Shown here piece after piece: positions 15,820 to 23,169 of a stretch of 64,000 nt of DNA. Within the stretch, counting starts at the first letter, position 1; each line of letters opens with the position of its first letter. The stretch covers positions 1 through 64,000 of the forward strand of contig CAWCOL010000002.1 in the NCBI GenBank assembly GCA_963797175.1, read 5' to 3'. The notes below the pieces were generated by a model. That model searched no databases. It saw only the letters and a list, made by a program, of their open reading frames with translations, and had not been told where the DNA came from. Source of the stretch: DATLLN01 sp963797175. Lineage in GTDB: Bacteria; Actinomycetota; Thermoleophilia; Gaiellales; JAICJC01. A program made the translations under genes and the position numbers.

Positions 15820-16864
15820 GGCGCACAGCGGATCATCCTCGATCGGGCCGGCGGCGGACGCCGGCGCGGGCGTGCTCGACCTGGCGGCCGCCCGGGCGCT
15901 GCCCAAGGTCGAGCTCCACCTGCACCTCGAGTCGTGCGTCGAGGCCGCCGCGCTGGTGGCGCTCGCCGAGGAGCTGGACGCGCCGCTGCCGTGCCCGGCG
16001 GAGGACATCTACCGGTTCGACACGCTGGCCGAGCTGCTGGTGCGGTGCGAGTGGTGGTGCGACCTGTTCCGCACGGCCGAGATCGCCGAGCGCATCGCCT
16101 ACGACAACGCGGCCCGGCTGCACCGCGACGGGGTCGTCTACGCCGAGGTGATGGCCGGCCCGCGCTACTGGCCGCACCTCACCTACGACGTGCTGCTGAC
16201 GGCGCTCTGCCGTGGCTTCGACCGCGCCGCCGCCGACAGCCTGGCCGACTGCCGGCTGATCCCGACCATCAGCCGCGACCAGCCGCCGGCGTGGGCCGAC
16301 CAGCTGGTCGGCTGGATCGGGGCGGACGGCCCGGAGCGGATCGTCGGGCTGGGCGTGGACGGGGACGAGCGGGCGACCGGCCGCACGTCGCCCGGGCTGG
16401 CGCCGGCCTACGAACGCGCGGCCGGGCTCGGGCTCGGCCGCACCGCCCACGCCGGCGAGTCGTCCGGCCCCGAGGGCGTGCGCGACGCGCTCGACCTGCT
16501 GGGCGCCGAGCGGATCGACCACGGGGTGCGGGCGATCGAGGACGCGGCGCTGGTCGACCGCCTGGCGGCCGAGGCGGTGACGCTCAACATCTGCGCGACG
16601 GCCAACGTCCGCCTCGGGCTCTTCCCGACGCTCGAGGCCCACCCGATCGGCCGCCTGATCGAGGCCGGCGTGCCCGTCACCGTGAACAGCGACGACTGCA
16701 TGGCACTCGGCATCTCGCTGCCCGGCGAGCTGGCCACGACGGCCGGCCTGCTGGGCTGGTCGGAGGCCGACGCCCGCACGGCGATGGTGCGCGCGGTGGA
16801 CGCGGCCTTCTGCGACGAGGCCCGCAAGGGCGAGCTGCGCGCCGCGGTCGGCTCGATGGGCTAA
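15818..16864 (+). CDS. add: Adenosine deaminase family hydrolase
   Basis: 348 residues. Metal-dependent deaminase with the zinc ligands His34 and His36 in VELHLHLE, the TAHAGESSG motif, RIDHGVRA, and NSDDC near the C-terminus (NSDDP in most relatives). It would convert adenosine or a related purine to the inosine form. The ATG at 15818 has no ribosome site and shares bases with the divergent aldolase ATG. A GTG near residue 19 would still keep all catalytic residues. Its TAA stop overlaps the stop of the convergent holin-like gene. Confidence 0.85.
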   Translation: MAHSGSSSIGPAADAGAGVLDLAAARALPKVELHLHLESCVEAAALVALAEELDAPLPCPAEDIYRFDTLAELLVRCEWWCDLFRTAEIAERIAYDNAARLHRDGVVYAEVMAGPRYWPHLTYDVLLTALCRGFDRAAADSLADCRLIPTISRDQPPAWADQLVGWIGADGPERIVGLGVDGDERATGRTSPGLAPAYERAAGLGLGRTAHAGESSGPEGVRDALDLLGAERIDHGVRAIEDAALVDRLAAEAVTLNICATANVRLGLFPTLEAHPIGRLIEAGVPVTVNSDDCMALGISLPGELATTAGLLGWSEADARTAMVRAVDAAFCDEARKGELRAAVGSMG

Positions 16865-17175
16865 CCGTCGCTGCGCGAGACCTGGCTGGGATCGTCGGGC
16901 AGGAACGAGGCGACGTTCTGGATGAACGACGCGACCCCGGTGATCACCGCGGCCAGCATCGCGAACCCGAATGCGCGCCAGTACGACACGGCGAACAGCG
17001 TCGTGCCGGGAAACGCCGTCAAGATCGCGCCGGCGATCCCCTGGAGCAGCGTCCGCAGCGCCCGCAGGGACGCCAGCTCCAGCTTCTCCAGCCTGCCGCT
17101 CCCCGGCGACTTGCCCGCGATCGCGGTGATCGCACGCCTCTGCGTCCGTGCCTCGAGCTCTACTGCTGCGGCCAT
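16861..17175 (-). CDS. Small holin-like membrane protein
   Basis: 104 residues. ATG 17175 follows GGGAGGGG at a proper distance. A charged N-terminus leads to two hydrophobic stretches (about residues 45-66 and 72-95) and a short polar tail. The second stretch, YWRAFGFAMLAAVITGVASF, resembles the r1t/actinophage holin pattern, but no other phage gene is near. It sits downstream of the 29-residue peptide gene on the same strand. Its stop overlaps that of the adenosine deaminase (CTAA at 16861-16864). Function uncertain. Confidence 0.65.
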   Translation of the reverse strand: MAAAVELEARTQRRAITAIAGKSPGSGRLEKLELASLRALRTLLQGIAGAILTAFPGTTLFAVSYWRAFGFAMLAAVITGVASFIQNVASFLPDDPSQVSRSDG

Positions 17176-17265
17176 CGTCTCCACCCCTCCCGGGTCGTTG
17201 TGCCGATCCTGCGGCCCGGCGCGCTCCTGACACGCTCCGGTGCCTGCTGTCAACACGTACATGAC

Positions 17266-17306
17266 GCGGCCGGGAGGGCCATTCTTCCCGCGGCCCTCCC
17301 GGCCGC
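17266..17306 (-). terminator. Perfect 15-bp hairpin after the 29-residue peptide gene
   Basis: GCGGCCGGGAGGGCC (17266-17280) pairs exactly with 17292-17306 around an 11-base loop. It starts 16 bases past the peptide stop and lacks a T tract, as is common in GC-rich actinomycetes. It could terminate or attenuate transcription into the holin-like gene. Confidence 0.6.
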
Positions 17307-17322
17307 CGCGTCCGCTCCCGAC

Positions 17323-17412
17323 TCAGGGACCCCAGGTCTTGCCCGCGGCGCCGAGCGCAGCGAGGATCGCGGCGATCGCGGAGAGAAGTCCGGGCTTCGC
17401 GTACCGGTGCAT
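17323..17412 (-). CDS. 29-residue hydrophobic peptide divergent from an XRE-TPR regulator
   Basis: A very short gene: ATG 17412 with GAAGGGGG just upstream, TGA at 17325-17323. The peptide starts with MHRYAKPG, continues with a hydrophobic alanine/leucine/isoleucine core of about 15 residues, and ends in GKTWGP. It has its own near-consensus promoter (-35 TTGACC, 17-bp spacer, -10 TACCGT) and a hairpin after the stop. These argue for a real transcript. It resembles a signal-peptide-like or membrane-active peptide. The arrangement beside an HTH-TPR protein recalls peptide-sensing RRNPP systems; that role is inference. Confidence 0.6.
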   Translation of the reverse strand: MHRYAKPGLLSAIAAILAALGAAGKTWGP

Positions 17413-17445
17413 CGAACACCCCCTTCCGCACGTTGACGCGAGGCA

Positions 17446-17474
17446 ACGGTACGAAAACGGACGCTCAGGGTCAA
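17446..17474 (-). promoter_or_regulatory. Near-consensus promoter of the 29-residue peptide gene
   Basis: Minus strand: TTGACC (17474-17469), 17-bp spacer, TACCGT (17451-17446). It predicts a start near 17439 and a leader of about 27 bases carrying the GAAGGGGG ribosome site. Confidence 0.7.
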
Positions 17475-17481
17475 TGGCCAT
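17474..17481. promoter_or_regulatory. Palindromic ATGGCCAT between the divergent -35 boxes
   Basis: An eight-base perfect palindrome in the 15-base gap separating the two -35 elements. It is a candidate operator for the XRE-family regulator, but short enough to be chance. Confidence 0.3.
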
Positions 17482-17489
17482 CGTGCCTT

Positions 17490-17518
17490 TTGACAGCGAG
17501 GCGTCGGACCGAGATAAT
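17490..17518 (+). promoter_or_regulatory. Near-consensus promoter of the XRE-TPR regulator
   Basis: TTGACA (17490-17495), 17-bp spacer, GATAAT (17513-17518). This is the best sigma70-type promoter in the window. The predicted start near 17525 leaves a leader of only about five bases before ATG 17530. Confidence 0.8.
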
Positions 17519-17529
17519 CGACGAGCAGC

Positions 17530-18852
17530 ATGGGACGGCTCCCCCCTACGCACGTCGACGACCCGGTCGCGATGGGTCGCCGCATCAGGTCGGCGAGAAC
17601 CGCGGCCGGCCTCTCGCTGCGCGCGCTCGCGTTCCCCGGCTGCTCGCCGTCCTTCCTGGTTCGCGTCGAGGCCGGCGAGCGCGTCCCGTCGGCGCGGGTG
17701 ATCGCCGAGCTGGCGCGCCGGCTCGACCTGCCCTACGAGCAGCTCTCCGGCCGCCGGATCTCCGTCGGCGGCCTGCCCGAGGGCGAGATCGAGGCGGTCG
17801 AGCTCGCGGTCCGGCTCGACCACGAGACGGCCGAGCAGGACGCCGAGGCGCTGCTGGAGCGCGCCCGCGCCATGCAGGACGGCCACGCGGCGTCGCGTGC
17901 CCTGGAGGCGCTCGGCCACGCCGCGCTGCGCCGCCGCGACGACGACCGGGCGATCGAGCTGTTCGGGCAGGCGCGCGACGAGGGCGGCAGCTCCACCGGC
18001 CCCCGCGTCCGTCCCGCGCTGCACCAGGGACTCGGCCGTGCGCTGGCCGGCTCGGGCGACCTGGTGCGGGCCGCCGCCGTGCTCGAGGAGGCGCTGGACG
18101 ACGCGATTGCCGAGCCCGCCGATCCCGTGCTGATCGCCGCATTCGGCAGCTTCCTCGCCTACGCACTCACCGACGCCGGCCGCTTCGAGGACGCCGAGGC
18201 CGTGCTCGTCCGGCTGCTCGAGCACGAGCGCGAGATGCGCGACCCGCTCAGCCTCGTCCGGCTCGACTTCGCGCTGGCCCGCACCTACGCGGAGGAGGGG
18301 CGCACCCAGCTCGCCGAGCGGTACTCGCGCCGCCTGCTCGCCCGCCTCGACCGCAGCGACGAGGACGAGACGCTAGGCCGCGCGCACCTCCTGCTGGCCG
18401 AGATCCTACTCGACCGCGACGACCCCGACGCCGCCGAGGCCCACCTCGACCGGGCCGGCGCCCTGATGGGGCCCGCCGTCGCCGGTCCCGAGATCGCCAT
18501 GGTGTCGGTCGAGCGCGCGCGGGCGCACCTCCAGCGCGGGCAGCTCGAGGAGGCCGAGAGCCTCGCCCGCCGCGCGCTGGACGAGACGGAGGCCACCGAG
18601 CCGGGCATCGCCGGCGCGGCCATCGCCGTGCTTGCGCGTGTGCGCCTGGCCGAGGGCGATGCCGCCGAGGCCGCAATCCTCTGCCGCGAGGCGATCGAAC
18701 ACCTGCGCGATCGCGCCGCGCCGCACCACCTGCGCGAGACCTACGAGCTGCTCTCGCAGGCCGAGGAGGACGCCGGCAACCTGCACGCCGCGCTCTCGGC
18801 GGCGCGCCAGGCCTCGTCGCTGCGCACGCCCGCCGAGCGCATCGCCGACTGA
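17530..18852 (+). CDS. XRE-family helix-turn-helix regulator with C-terminal TPR array
   Basis: 440 residues. The N-terminal Cro/CI-type HTH (about 15-72) includes MGRRIRSARTAAGLSLRAL, SPSFLVRVEAGERVPS and VIAELARRLDLPYEQL. The remainder (about 90-440) is a run of alanine-rich helical hairpins typical of tetratricopeptide repeats, such as AIELFGQARDEGG and AAAVLEEALDDA. This HTH-TPR fold is used by peptide-binding regulators in other phyla. It is divergent from a 29-residue hydrophobic peptide and is driven by a consensus-like promoter. Target genes unknown. Confidence 0.85.
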   Translation: MGRLPPTHVDDPVAMGRRIRSARTAAGLSLRALAFPGCSPSFLVRVEAGERVPSARVIAELARRLDLPYEQLSGRRISVGGLPEGEIEAVELAVRLDHETAEQDAEALLERARAMQDGHAASRALEALGHAALRRRDDDRAIELFGQARDEGGSSTGPRVRPALHQGLGRALAGSGDLVRAAAVLEEALDDAIAEPADPVLIAAFGSFLAYALTDAGRFEDAEAVLVRLLEHEREMRDPLSLVRLDFALARTYAEEGRTQLAERYSRRLLARLDRSDEDETLGRAHLLLAEILLDRDDPDAAEAHLDRAGALMGPAVAGPEIAMVSVERARAHLQRGQLEEAESLARRALDETEATEPGIAGAAIAVLARVRLAEGDAAEAAILCREAIEHLRDRAAPHHLRETYELLSQAEEDAGNLHAALSAARQASSLRTPAERIAD

Positions 18853-18860
18853 CGAACCCG

Positions 18861-18866
18861 TACAAT
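18861..18866 (+). promoter_or_regulatory. -10 box TACAAT, leaderless start
   Basis: Six bases (CGGCCG) separate TACAAT from ATG 18873, so transcription should begin at or within a base of the start codon. Confidence 0.6.
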
Positions 18867-18872
18867 CGGCCG

Positions 18873-19478
18873 ATGAGCCACATCTCGCGTGGATTCCTCG
18901 GCCGCCGCCGCCCTGACGCGCCGGCCGGACGGGTGCCGCCAGGTCAGTACCTGACGCAGGGCTTCCCGGTGCTCTCCGCCGGCCCCACCCCGAACGTCGA
19001 GACGAGCGAGTGGCGACTGTCGGTCACCGGCGAGGTGGACGAGCCGCTGGAGTGGACGTGGGATGAGTTCCTGGCGGCCGGCGACGAGCCGGTGACGACC
19101 GACATCCACTGCGTCACCAAGTGGTCGAAGCTCGACACGGGCTGGGTCGGGGTCTCGCTGGACACCCTGCTGGGCGGCGTCGAGACCGCCGCCGAGCACA
19201 TCCTTGCTCACTCCTATGGCGGCTACACGACGAACCTCCCTCTGGCGGACGTGCTCGACGGCAAGGCCTGGATCGTGCACACCTACGACGGCGAGCCGCT
19301 CGACCCGGAGCACGGCGGCCCGGCGCGGCTGCTCGTCCCGCACCTCTACTTCTGGAAGAGCGCGAAGTGGGTGCGCGAGATCGAGCTGCGCATCGAGGAC
19401 GAGCCCGGTTTCTGGGAAGGCTACGGCTACCACAACTACGGCGATCCGTGGCGGGAACAGCGGTACGCGGGCGACTGA
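18873..19478 (+). CDS. Sulfite-oxidase/MsrP-type molybdopterin-dependent oxidoreductase
   Basis: 201 residues with only the oxidoreductase molybdopterin domain. Cys80 in TTDIHCVTKWS is the expected Mo-coordinating cysteine; GVSLDTLL, HSYGGYTTNLPLADV and PHLYFWKSAKWVREI are family signatures. No TAT signal, so the enzyme is probably cytoplasmic. It is followed by an overlapping flavin reductase and a DUF6510 zinc-ribbon gene, a recurring actinobacterial trio in which the reductase presumably supplies electrons. Substrate unknown; reduction of an S- or N-oxide is one possibility. Confidence 0.88.
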   Translation: MSHISRGFLGRRRPDAPAGRVPPGQYLTQGFPVLSAGPTPNVETSEWRLSVTGEVDEPLEWTWDEFLAAGDEPVTTDIHCVTKWSKLDTGWVGVSLDTLLGGVETAAEHILAHSYGGYTTNLPLADVLDGKAWIVHTYDGEPLDPEHGGPARLLVPHLYFWKSAKWVREIELRIEDEPGFWEGYGYHNYGDPWREQRYAGD

Positions 19479-20203
19479 CCTGGCAGCTCGGTGAGGTCGT
19501 CGAGCTGATCGACGAGACCCCCACCGTCCGCACCATCGTGCTGCGCTGCCCGGCGTGGCCGGGGCATCTGCCCGGCCAGCACGTGGACGTCCGGCTGACC
19601 GCGCCGGACGACTACCAGGCGCAGCGCAGCTACTCGATCGCGACCGCGCCCGACGGCGCCCGCGTGGCGCTGACGGTGGAGCGGCTGGATGACGGCGAGG
19701 TCTCGGGCTACCTTGTCGGCGAGCTGCGCCCGGGTGACGAGCTGGAGCTGCGCGGGCCGATCGGCGGGTACTTCGTCTGGCCGACCGGGCAGGACGGGCC
19801 GGTGCTGCTGGTCGGCGGCGGCAGCGGCGTGGTGCCGCTGATGGCGATGCTCCGCGAGCGCGCCCGCAGCGGCGACGCGACGCCGATGCGCCTGCTCCTC
19901 TCCTCGCGCTCGTACGAGCAGATCATCTTCCGCGAGGAGCTTGACCGGCTCGCCGCGGCGGACGGCATCGAGGTCGTCCACACGCTGACCGGGCCGGCCC
20001 CGGACGGCTGGAGCGGCCGCCGCGGCCGCATCGACCGGGCGATGCTGGCCGAGCTGGCCTGGCCGGCCGACGCGGGCGGCGTCACCTACGTGTGCGGCCC
20101 GACGGGTCTGGTCGAGACCGTCGCGGACGCCCTCACCGGGCTCGGCCACGATCCGGCGCGGATCCGCACCGAACGGTTCGGGCCGACCGGGGGCCGGCCG
20201 TGA
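19448..20203 (+). CDS. Ferredoxin/flavodoxin NADP reductase-type flavin oxidoreductase
   Basis: 251 residues from GTG 19448. A CTG at 19475, forming CTGA with the upstream stop, is an attractive alternative and would begin LTWQLGEVVEL. The FAD-binding barrel shows GQHVDVRL and RSYSIATAP; the NAD(P) domain shows LLVGGGSGVVPLMAML and TYVCGPTGLVETV. No iron-sulfur cysteines, so it is a stand-alone reductase domain. The strong overlap with the molybdopterin gene implies it is that enzyme's redox partner. Confidence 0.87.
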   Translation: MAGTAVRGRLTWQLGEVVELIDETPTVRTIVLRCPAWPGHLPGQHVDVRLTAPDDYQAQRSYSIATAPDGARVALTVERLDDGEVSGYLVGELRPGDELELRGPIGGYFVWPTGQDGPVLLVGGGSGVVPLMAMLRERARSGDATPMRLLLSSRSYEQIIFREELDRLAAADGIEVVHTLTGPAPDGWSGRRGRIDRAMLAELAWPADAGGVTYVCGPTGLVETVADALTGLGHDPARIRTERFGPTGGRP

Positions 20204-20466
20204 TCCGCGGCGAGCGGCACCTGGACGGCAATGCCCTGGGCGGAACGCTGTGGACGGTGTTCGGCCACGAGATGACCGCCGCGCGCGGCACCTGCGCGGC
20301 CTGCGGCGCCGAGAACCCGGTGGGCGCGCTGATCGCCTACGTGGGCGGGCCGGGCGACGTGCTCGCCTGCCCCGGGTGCGAGGCGGTGCTGCTGGTGGTC
20401 GTCCACCGCCCGGACGGCCTCCGCGTCACGGTCGGCGCGCTACTGCCGTTCGACACCGGCGGCTGA
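20200..20466 (+). CDS. DUF6510 family zinc-ribbon protein
   Basis: 88 residues from a GTG that overlaps the reductase stop as GTGA. LDGNALGGTLWTVFGHEMT is the typical DUF6510 start. Two Cys pairs, CAAC and CPGC, form a probable zinc ribbon. It completes the three-gene redox module; its role is unknown, perhaps assembly or electron-transfer docking. It is convergent with ppk2, six bases apart. Confidence 0.8.
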   Translation: MIRGERHLDGNALGGTLWTVFGHEMTAARGTCAACGAENPVGALIAYVGGPGDVLACPGCEAVLLVVVHRPDGLRVTVGALLPFDTGG

Positions 20467-20472
20467 TCGCGA

Positions 20473-21279
20473 TCACAGCCCCGCGGCGTGGTCGGGCACG
20501 AGCGTCTGCGAGTCGAACGGCGGCCGCACGTAGCCGCCGTCGGGCTGCCGGCGGGGGAGCCGGGGCGGCGCGGGCGGCGTCCGGTCCTCGTAGGGGATCC
20601 TCGTCAGCAGGTGGGCGATGCAGTTGATCCGCGCCCGGCGCTTGTCGTCCGCCTCGACGACGAACCAGGGTGAGTCGGGCAGGTCGGTCTGCACGAACAT
20701 CTCGTCCTTCGCCCGCGAGTAATCCACGTAGTGGGCGCGCGACTCGAGGTCCATCGGCGAGAGCTTCCAGCGCTTCGTCGGGTCGTCGATGCGCTCCTGG
20801 AACCGCCGCCGCTGCTCGCCGTCCGAGACCGAGAACCAGTACTTGGTGAAGAGCACGCCGTCCTCGATCAGCATCCGCTCGAACACCGGGCACTGGCGCA
20901 TGAACAGCCGGTACTGGTCGGTCGTGCAGAAGCCGAGCACGTGCTCGACGCCGGCGCGGTTGTACCAGCTGCGGTCGAACAAGACGATCTCGCCGGCCGA
21001 CGGGAGGTGCGAGACGTACCGCTGGAAGTACCACTGCGTCCGCTCCCGCGTCGCCGGCATGGGCAGCGCGGCGATCCGGCACCAGCGTGAGTTGAGCGGC
21101 TCGACGATGCGCTTGATCGCCCCGCCCTTGCCCGCCGCGTCCCGGCCCTCGAAGACGACCACGACGCGGGCGCCCTCGTCGCGCACCCACGTCTGCATCA
21201 GCGCCAACTCGACCTGGAGGCGCTCCAGCTCGTCCTCGTAGAGGCCGCGCGGGAGCCTGTCCACGCCCTTCTTCGCCAT
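20473..21279 (-). CDS. ppk2: Polyphosphate kinase 2 (PPK2)
   Basis: 268 residues. A P-loop kinase transferring phosphate between polyphosphate and nucleotides. Walker A is GRDAAGKGG (residues 45-53), the Walker B/lid region is FDRSWYNRAGVE (Asp102, Arg103), and WKLSPMDLESRAHYVDYSRA and DSPWFVVEADDKRRARIN are class I PPK2 motifs. Length fits a single-domain enzyme. TAGGAT seven bases before the ATG suggests a leaderless mRNA. Nucleotide preference (ADP or GDP) cannot be read here. Confidence 0.93.
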   Translation of the reverse strand: MAKKGVDRLPRGLYEDELERLQVELALMQTWVRDEGARVVVVFEGRDAAGKGGAIKRIVEPLNSRWCRIAALPMPATRERTQWYFQRYVSHLPSAGEIVLFDRSWYNRAGVEHVLGFCTTDQYRLFMRQCPVFERMLIEDGVLFTKYWFSVSDGEQRRRFQERIDDPTKRWKLSPMDLESRAHYVDYSRAKDEMFVQTDLPDSPWFVVEADDKRRARINCIAHLLTRIPYEDRTPPAPPRLPRRQPDGGYVRPPFDSQTLVPDHAAGL

Positions 21280-21286
21280 GCGCGGG

Positions 21287-21292
21287 ATCCTA
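21287..21292 (-). promoter_or_regulatory. -10 box TAGGAT of ppk2
   Basis: Seven bases before ATG 21279 on the minus strand; leaderless architecture. Confidence 0.55.
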
Positions 21293-21330
21293 CGGACCGG
21301 AGTGGTCGGATCCCGGCGCGGAGAACACCG

Positions 21331-21365
21331 AAGGCCCGGCGGCGCGAGTGGCGCGACCGGGCCTT
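21331..21365 (-). terminator. Hairpin after the secreted propeller gene
   Basis: AAGGCCCGG (21331-21339) pairs with CCGGGCCTT (21357-21365) 13 bases past the stop. Extra GC pairing in the loop (GGCGCG/GCGCGA) may extend it. Confidence 0.65.
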
Positions 21366-21377
21366 CGAGTCAGTCGA

Positions 21378-22580
21378 TCAGAGCGTGAAGCGAGCGAGGT
21401 CGCGCTGGCCGACGCCGCTCACGGAGGTGAAGAACCCACCCACCCAGAGCTGAGAGTCGGTGATCGTCATGCACCAGGCGCCGGTGAAGTTGGCACCGTG
21501 AGGCTCCAGCTGCGGCAGCCACGAGCAGCTGATCGCGCCGGTGACGGGATCGACCGCCATCAGCCCGCGCAGCCACTGGTTGCCGCAGACCTGCTGCTGG
21601 AGCGCGGCGGTGCCGAAGTGGCCGCCGGCGAACAGCGTCGTGCCCGCGGTGTTCATGGCCAGGCTCTCGACGTTGCCCACCGTGTTGATGCGCCACAGCT
21701 GGGTGCCGAAGGTCCCGTTGTCCAGCCGGAACGACGCCAGGTAGTTGGGGCCGTGGCCGAAGCCGATGTACACGCGGGTGCCGCGAGGAACGATCGCCCA
21801 CGCGGTCTGCGGGTTGTTGATCACGCCTGGCGGGATCGCCCACGCGTTGAGGGCGCCGTTGACCAGGTCGACCCGGGCCACCGACTGGCGGCTCATGCCG
21901 TCCATGGTCGAGAACAGGCCGCCGACGAACATCGAGTTGCCGTCCGGGGCCAGGGCCAGCGAGCGCACGACCGCGTTCGCGCTGGGAGCCCAGCTGGTCA
22001 GCGTGCCGTCGAAGTTGAAGGCCGCCAGCCGCAGCCGGTCCTGCCCGTTGACCTGCTTGAATGAACCGCCGACGAAGACCTTGTCGGTGCCGACGACGAT
22101 CGCCTCGACCGCCTTGTTGACGCGCGGGTGGAAGGAGGGGTCCACGACAACCGCGCCGGTGTCGGTCGAGATCGCGGCGAAGTTGTTGACGGGAACGCCG
22201 TCGATCGAGTCGAACCGGCCGCCCACATAGAGCGTGCTGCCGTCGGCCGACACCGCGAGAGAGACCACCGACGGCTGACCATCAGAGCGCAGGACGGTCG
22301 GGTTCCAGGTCGTGATCGGCAGGCCGGTCGTCATGTCGATGGCCGCCAGGTCGTTGAGCTTGGAGAACTTCTGCGTGCCGTCCTGCGAGAACAGCTTCTT
22401 GAACGTGCCGCCGACGAACATCGTGTTGCCGGTGTGGGCGAGGGCGTAGACCTTGCCGCTCGTCCCCCAGGTGTTGTCCGGGGTGACCGTCAACGCCAGG
22501 GCCGACGTCGGCACCATCAGCGCCGCTGCACCCACGAGGCCTGCCACGAGACCCCAGAGCCGAGCCTTCTTCACTCGCAT
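21378..22580 (-). CDS. Secreted seven-repeat beta-propeller protein (DUF5122 / delta-60 repeat type)
   Basis: 400 residues. ATG 22580 follows AAGGA. A signal peptide (basic MRVKKAR then a hydrophobic stretch ending near PTSALA, residues 1-29) indicates export. Seven copies of a blade marker are visible: MFVGGTF, LYVGGRF, VFVGGSF, MFVGGLF, VYIGFGH, LFAGGHF and LWVGGFF. These are spaced about 50-60 residues, so a seven-bladed propeller is likely. No catalytic domain is attached. Probable extracellular or envelope role; ligand unknown. Confidence 0.85.
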   Translation of the reverse strand: MRVKKARLWGLVAGLVGAAALMVPTSALALTVTPDNTWGTSGKVYALAHTGNTMFVGGTFKKLFSQDGTQKFSKLNDLAAIDMTTGLPITTWNPTVLRSDGQPSVVSLAVSADGSTLYVGGRFDSIDGVPVNNFAAISTDTGAVVVDPSFHPRVNKAVEAIVVGTDKVFVGGSFKQVNGQDRLRLAAFNFDGTLTSWAPSANAVVRSLALAPDGNSMFVGGLFSTMDGMSRQSVARVDLVNGALNAWAIPPGVINNPQTAWAIVPRGTRVYIGFGHGPNYLASFRLDNGTFGTQLWRINTVGNVESLAMNTAGTTLFAGGHFGTAALQQQVCGNQWLRGLMAVDPVTGAISCSWLPQLEPHGANFTGAWCMTITDSQLWVGGFFTSVSGVGQRDLARFTL

Positions 22581-22640
22581 AATCCGCGTCCTTTCCTGGC
22601 TTCGGGAGGCGTCCTGCCAGTGCGCCCCGGCCGAGCCGTC

Positions 22641-22646
22641 GGTCAA
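22641..22646 (-). promoter_or_regulatory. Possible -35 element TTGACC of the propeller gene
   Basis: A good -35 hexamer on the minus strand about 60 bases before ATG 22580, but the -10 at the right spacing (GCACTG or CACTGG) is poor. Confidence 0.25.
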
Positions 22647-22804
22647 CTCTTCCGCTTCCCATCCGAGGTCGTGTCGCGGCCGTGATGGCGCGATCCGCGC
22701 TCGCGGCCGCACGACGGAGAGAGCAGAGCGTCGTCGTGCGGACCTCTACAATCCATGCAGGAGCAGCGCTCGTCAAGTGGCCTGGCCAACGGGCGTGGGT
22801 CAGA

Positions 22805-23113
22805 TCACGTCCGCACAGGCAGGTCGCGGCCGTCCAGCCGCACGGTCCAGGGATCGACGCTGTGGACGCGCAGATGGGTCCCGCTCCACGGGTCGCGCGC
22901 GAGCGTCGCCCGCACGGACTCCTCCGAGGCCGCCTGCACGGCATGGACGACCCGATGCTCATCCGACAACGGACCGCCCAGCACGACGAAGCCCTGCTCC
23001 ACGAGGCCGTCCATGAACGCTCCGTGCTCCTCCCATCCGCTCTGCTGCTCGAGCGGCAGCTCCGGCCGGTAGTCGGGGCCGGAGCGGTGCAGGACGACGA
23101 GGAACATCGGCAT
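22805..23113 (-). CDS. YCII-related small protein
   Basis: 102 residues. A dimeric alpha+beta barrel of the YciI type: MFLVVLHRSGPDY at the start, HGAFMDGLVEQGFVVLGGPL and the histidine-containing loop. Family members are small enzymes or accessory proteins of unclear activity. TAGAAC six bases before the ATG suggests a leaderless mRNA. Divergent from the alpha/beta hydrolase, 56 bases away. Confidence 0.82.
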   Translation of the reverse strand: MPMFLVVLHRSGPDYRPELPLEQQSGWEEHGAFMDGLVEQGFVVLGGPLSDEHRVVHAVQAASEESVRATLARDPWSGTHLRVHSVDPWTVRLDGRDLPVRT

Positions 23114-23119
23114 GGGGGC

Positions 23120-23125
23120 GTTCTA
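23120..23125 (-). promoter_or_regulatory. -10 box TAGAAC of the YCII-like gene
   Basis: Six bases (GCCCCC) before ATG 23113 on the minus strand; leaderless architecture. Confidence 0.55.
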
Positions 23126-23157
23126 GCACCCCGCCAGCCGCCGGCGCAGCGTTCTGG

Positions 23158-23163
23158 TAGCGT
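23158..23163 (+). promoter_or_regulatory. -10 box TAGCGT of the alpha/beta hydrolase
   Basis: Six bases (CGCCGC) before ATG 23170; leaderless architecture. Confidence 0.55.
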
Positions 23164-23169
23164 CGCCGC

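Noticed and set aside
16861..17175. Possible prophage, based on the holin-like protein
   Set aside because: No integrase, terminase, capsid, tail or lysin gene and no attachment repeats nearby.
22747..22755. TACAAT followed closely by ATG on the plus strand
   Set aside because: Only two bases separate the box from the ATG, and the frame that follows has no recognisable protein and lies antisense to the YCII gene.
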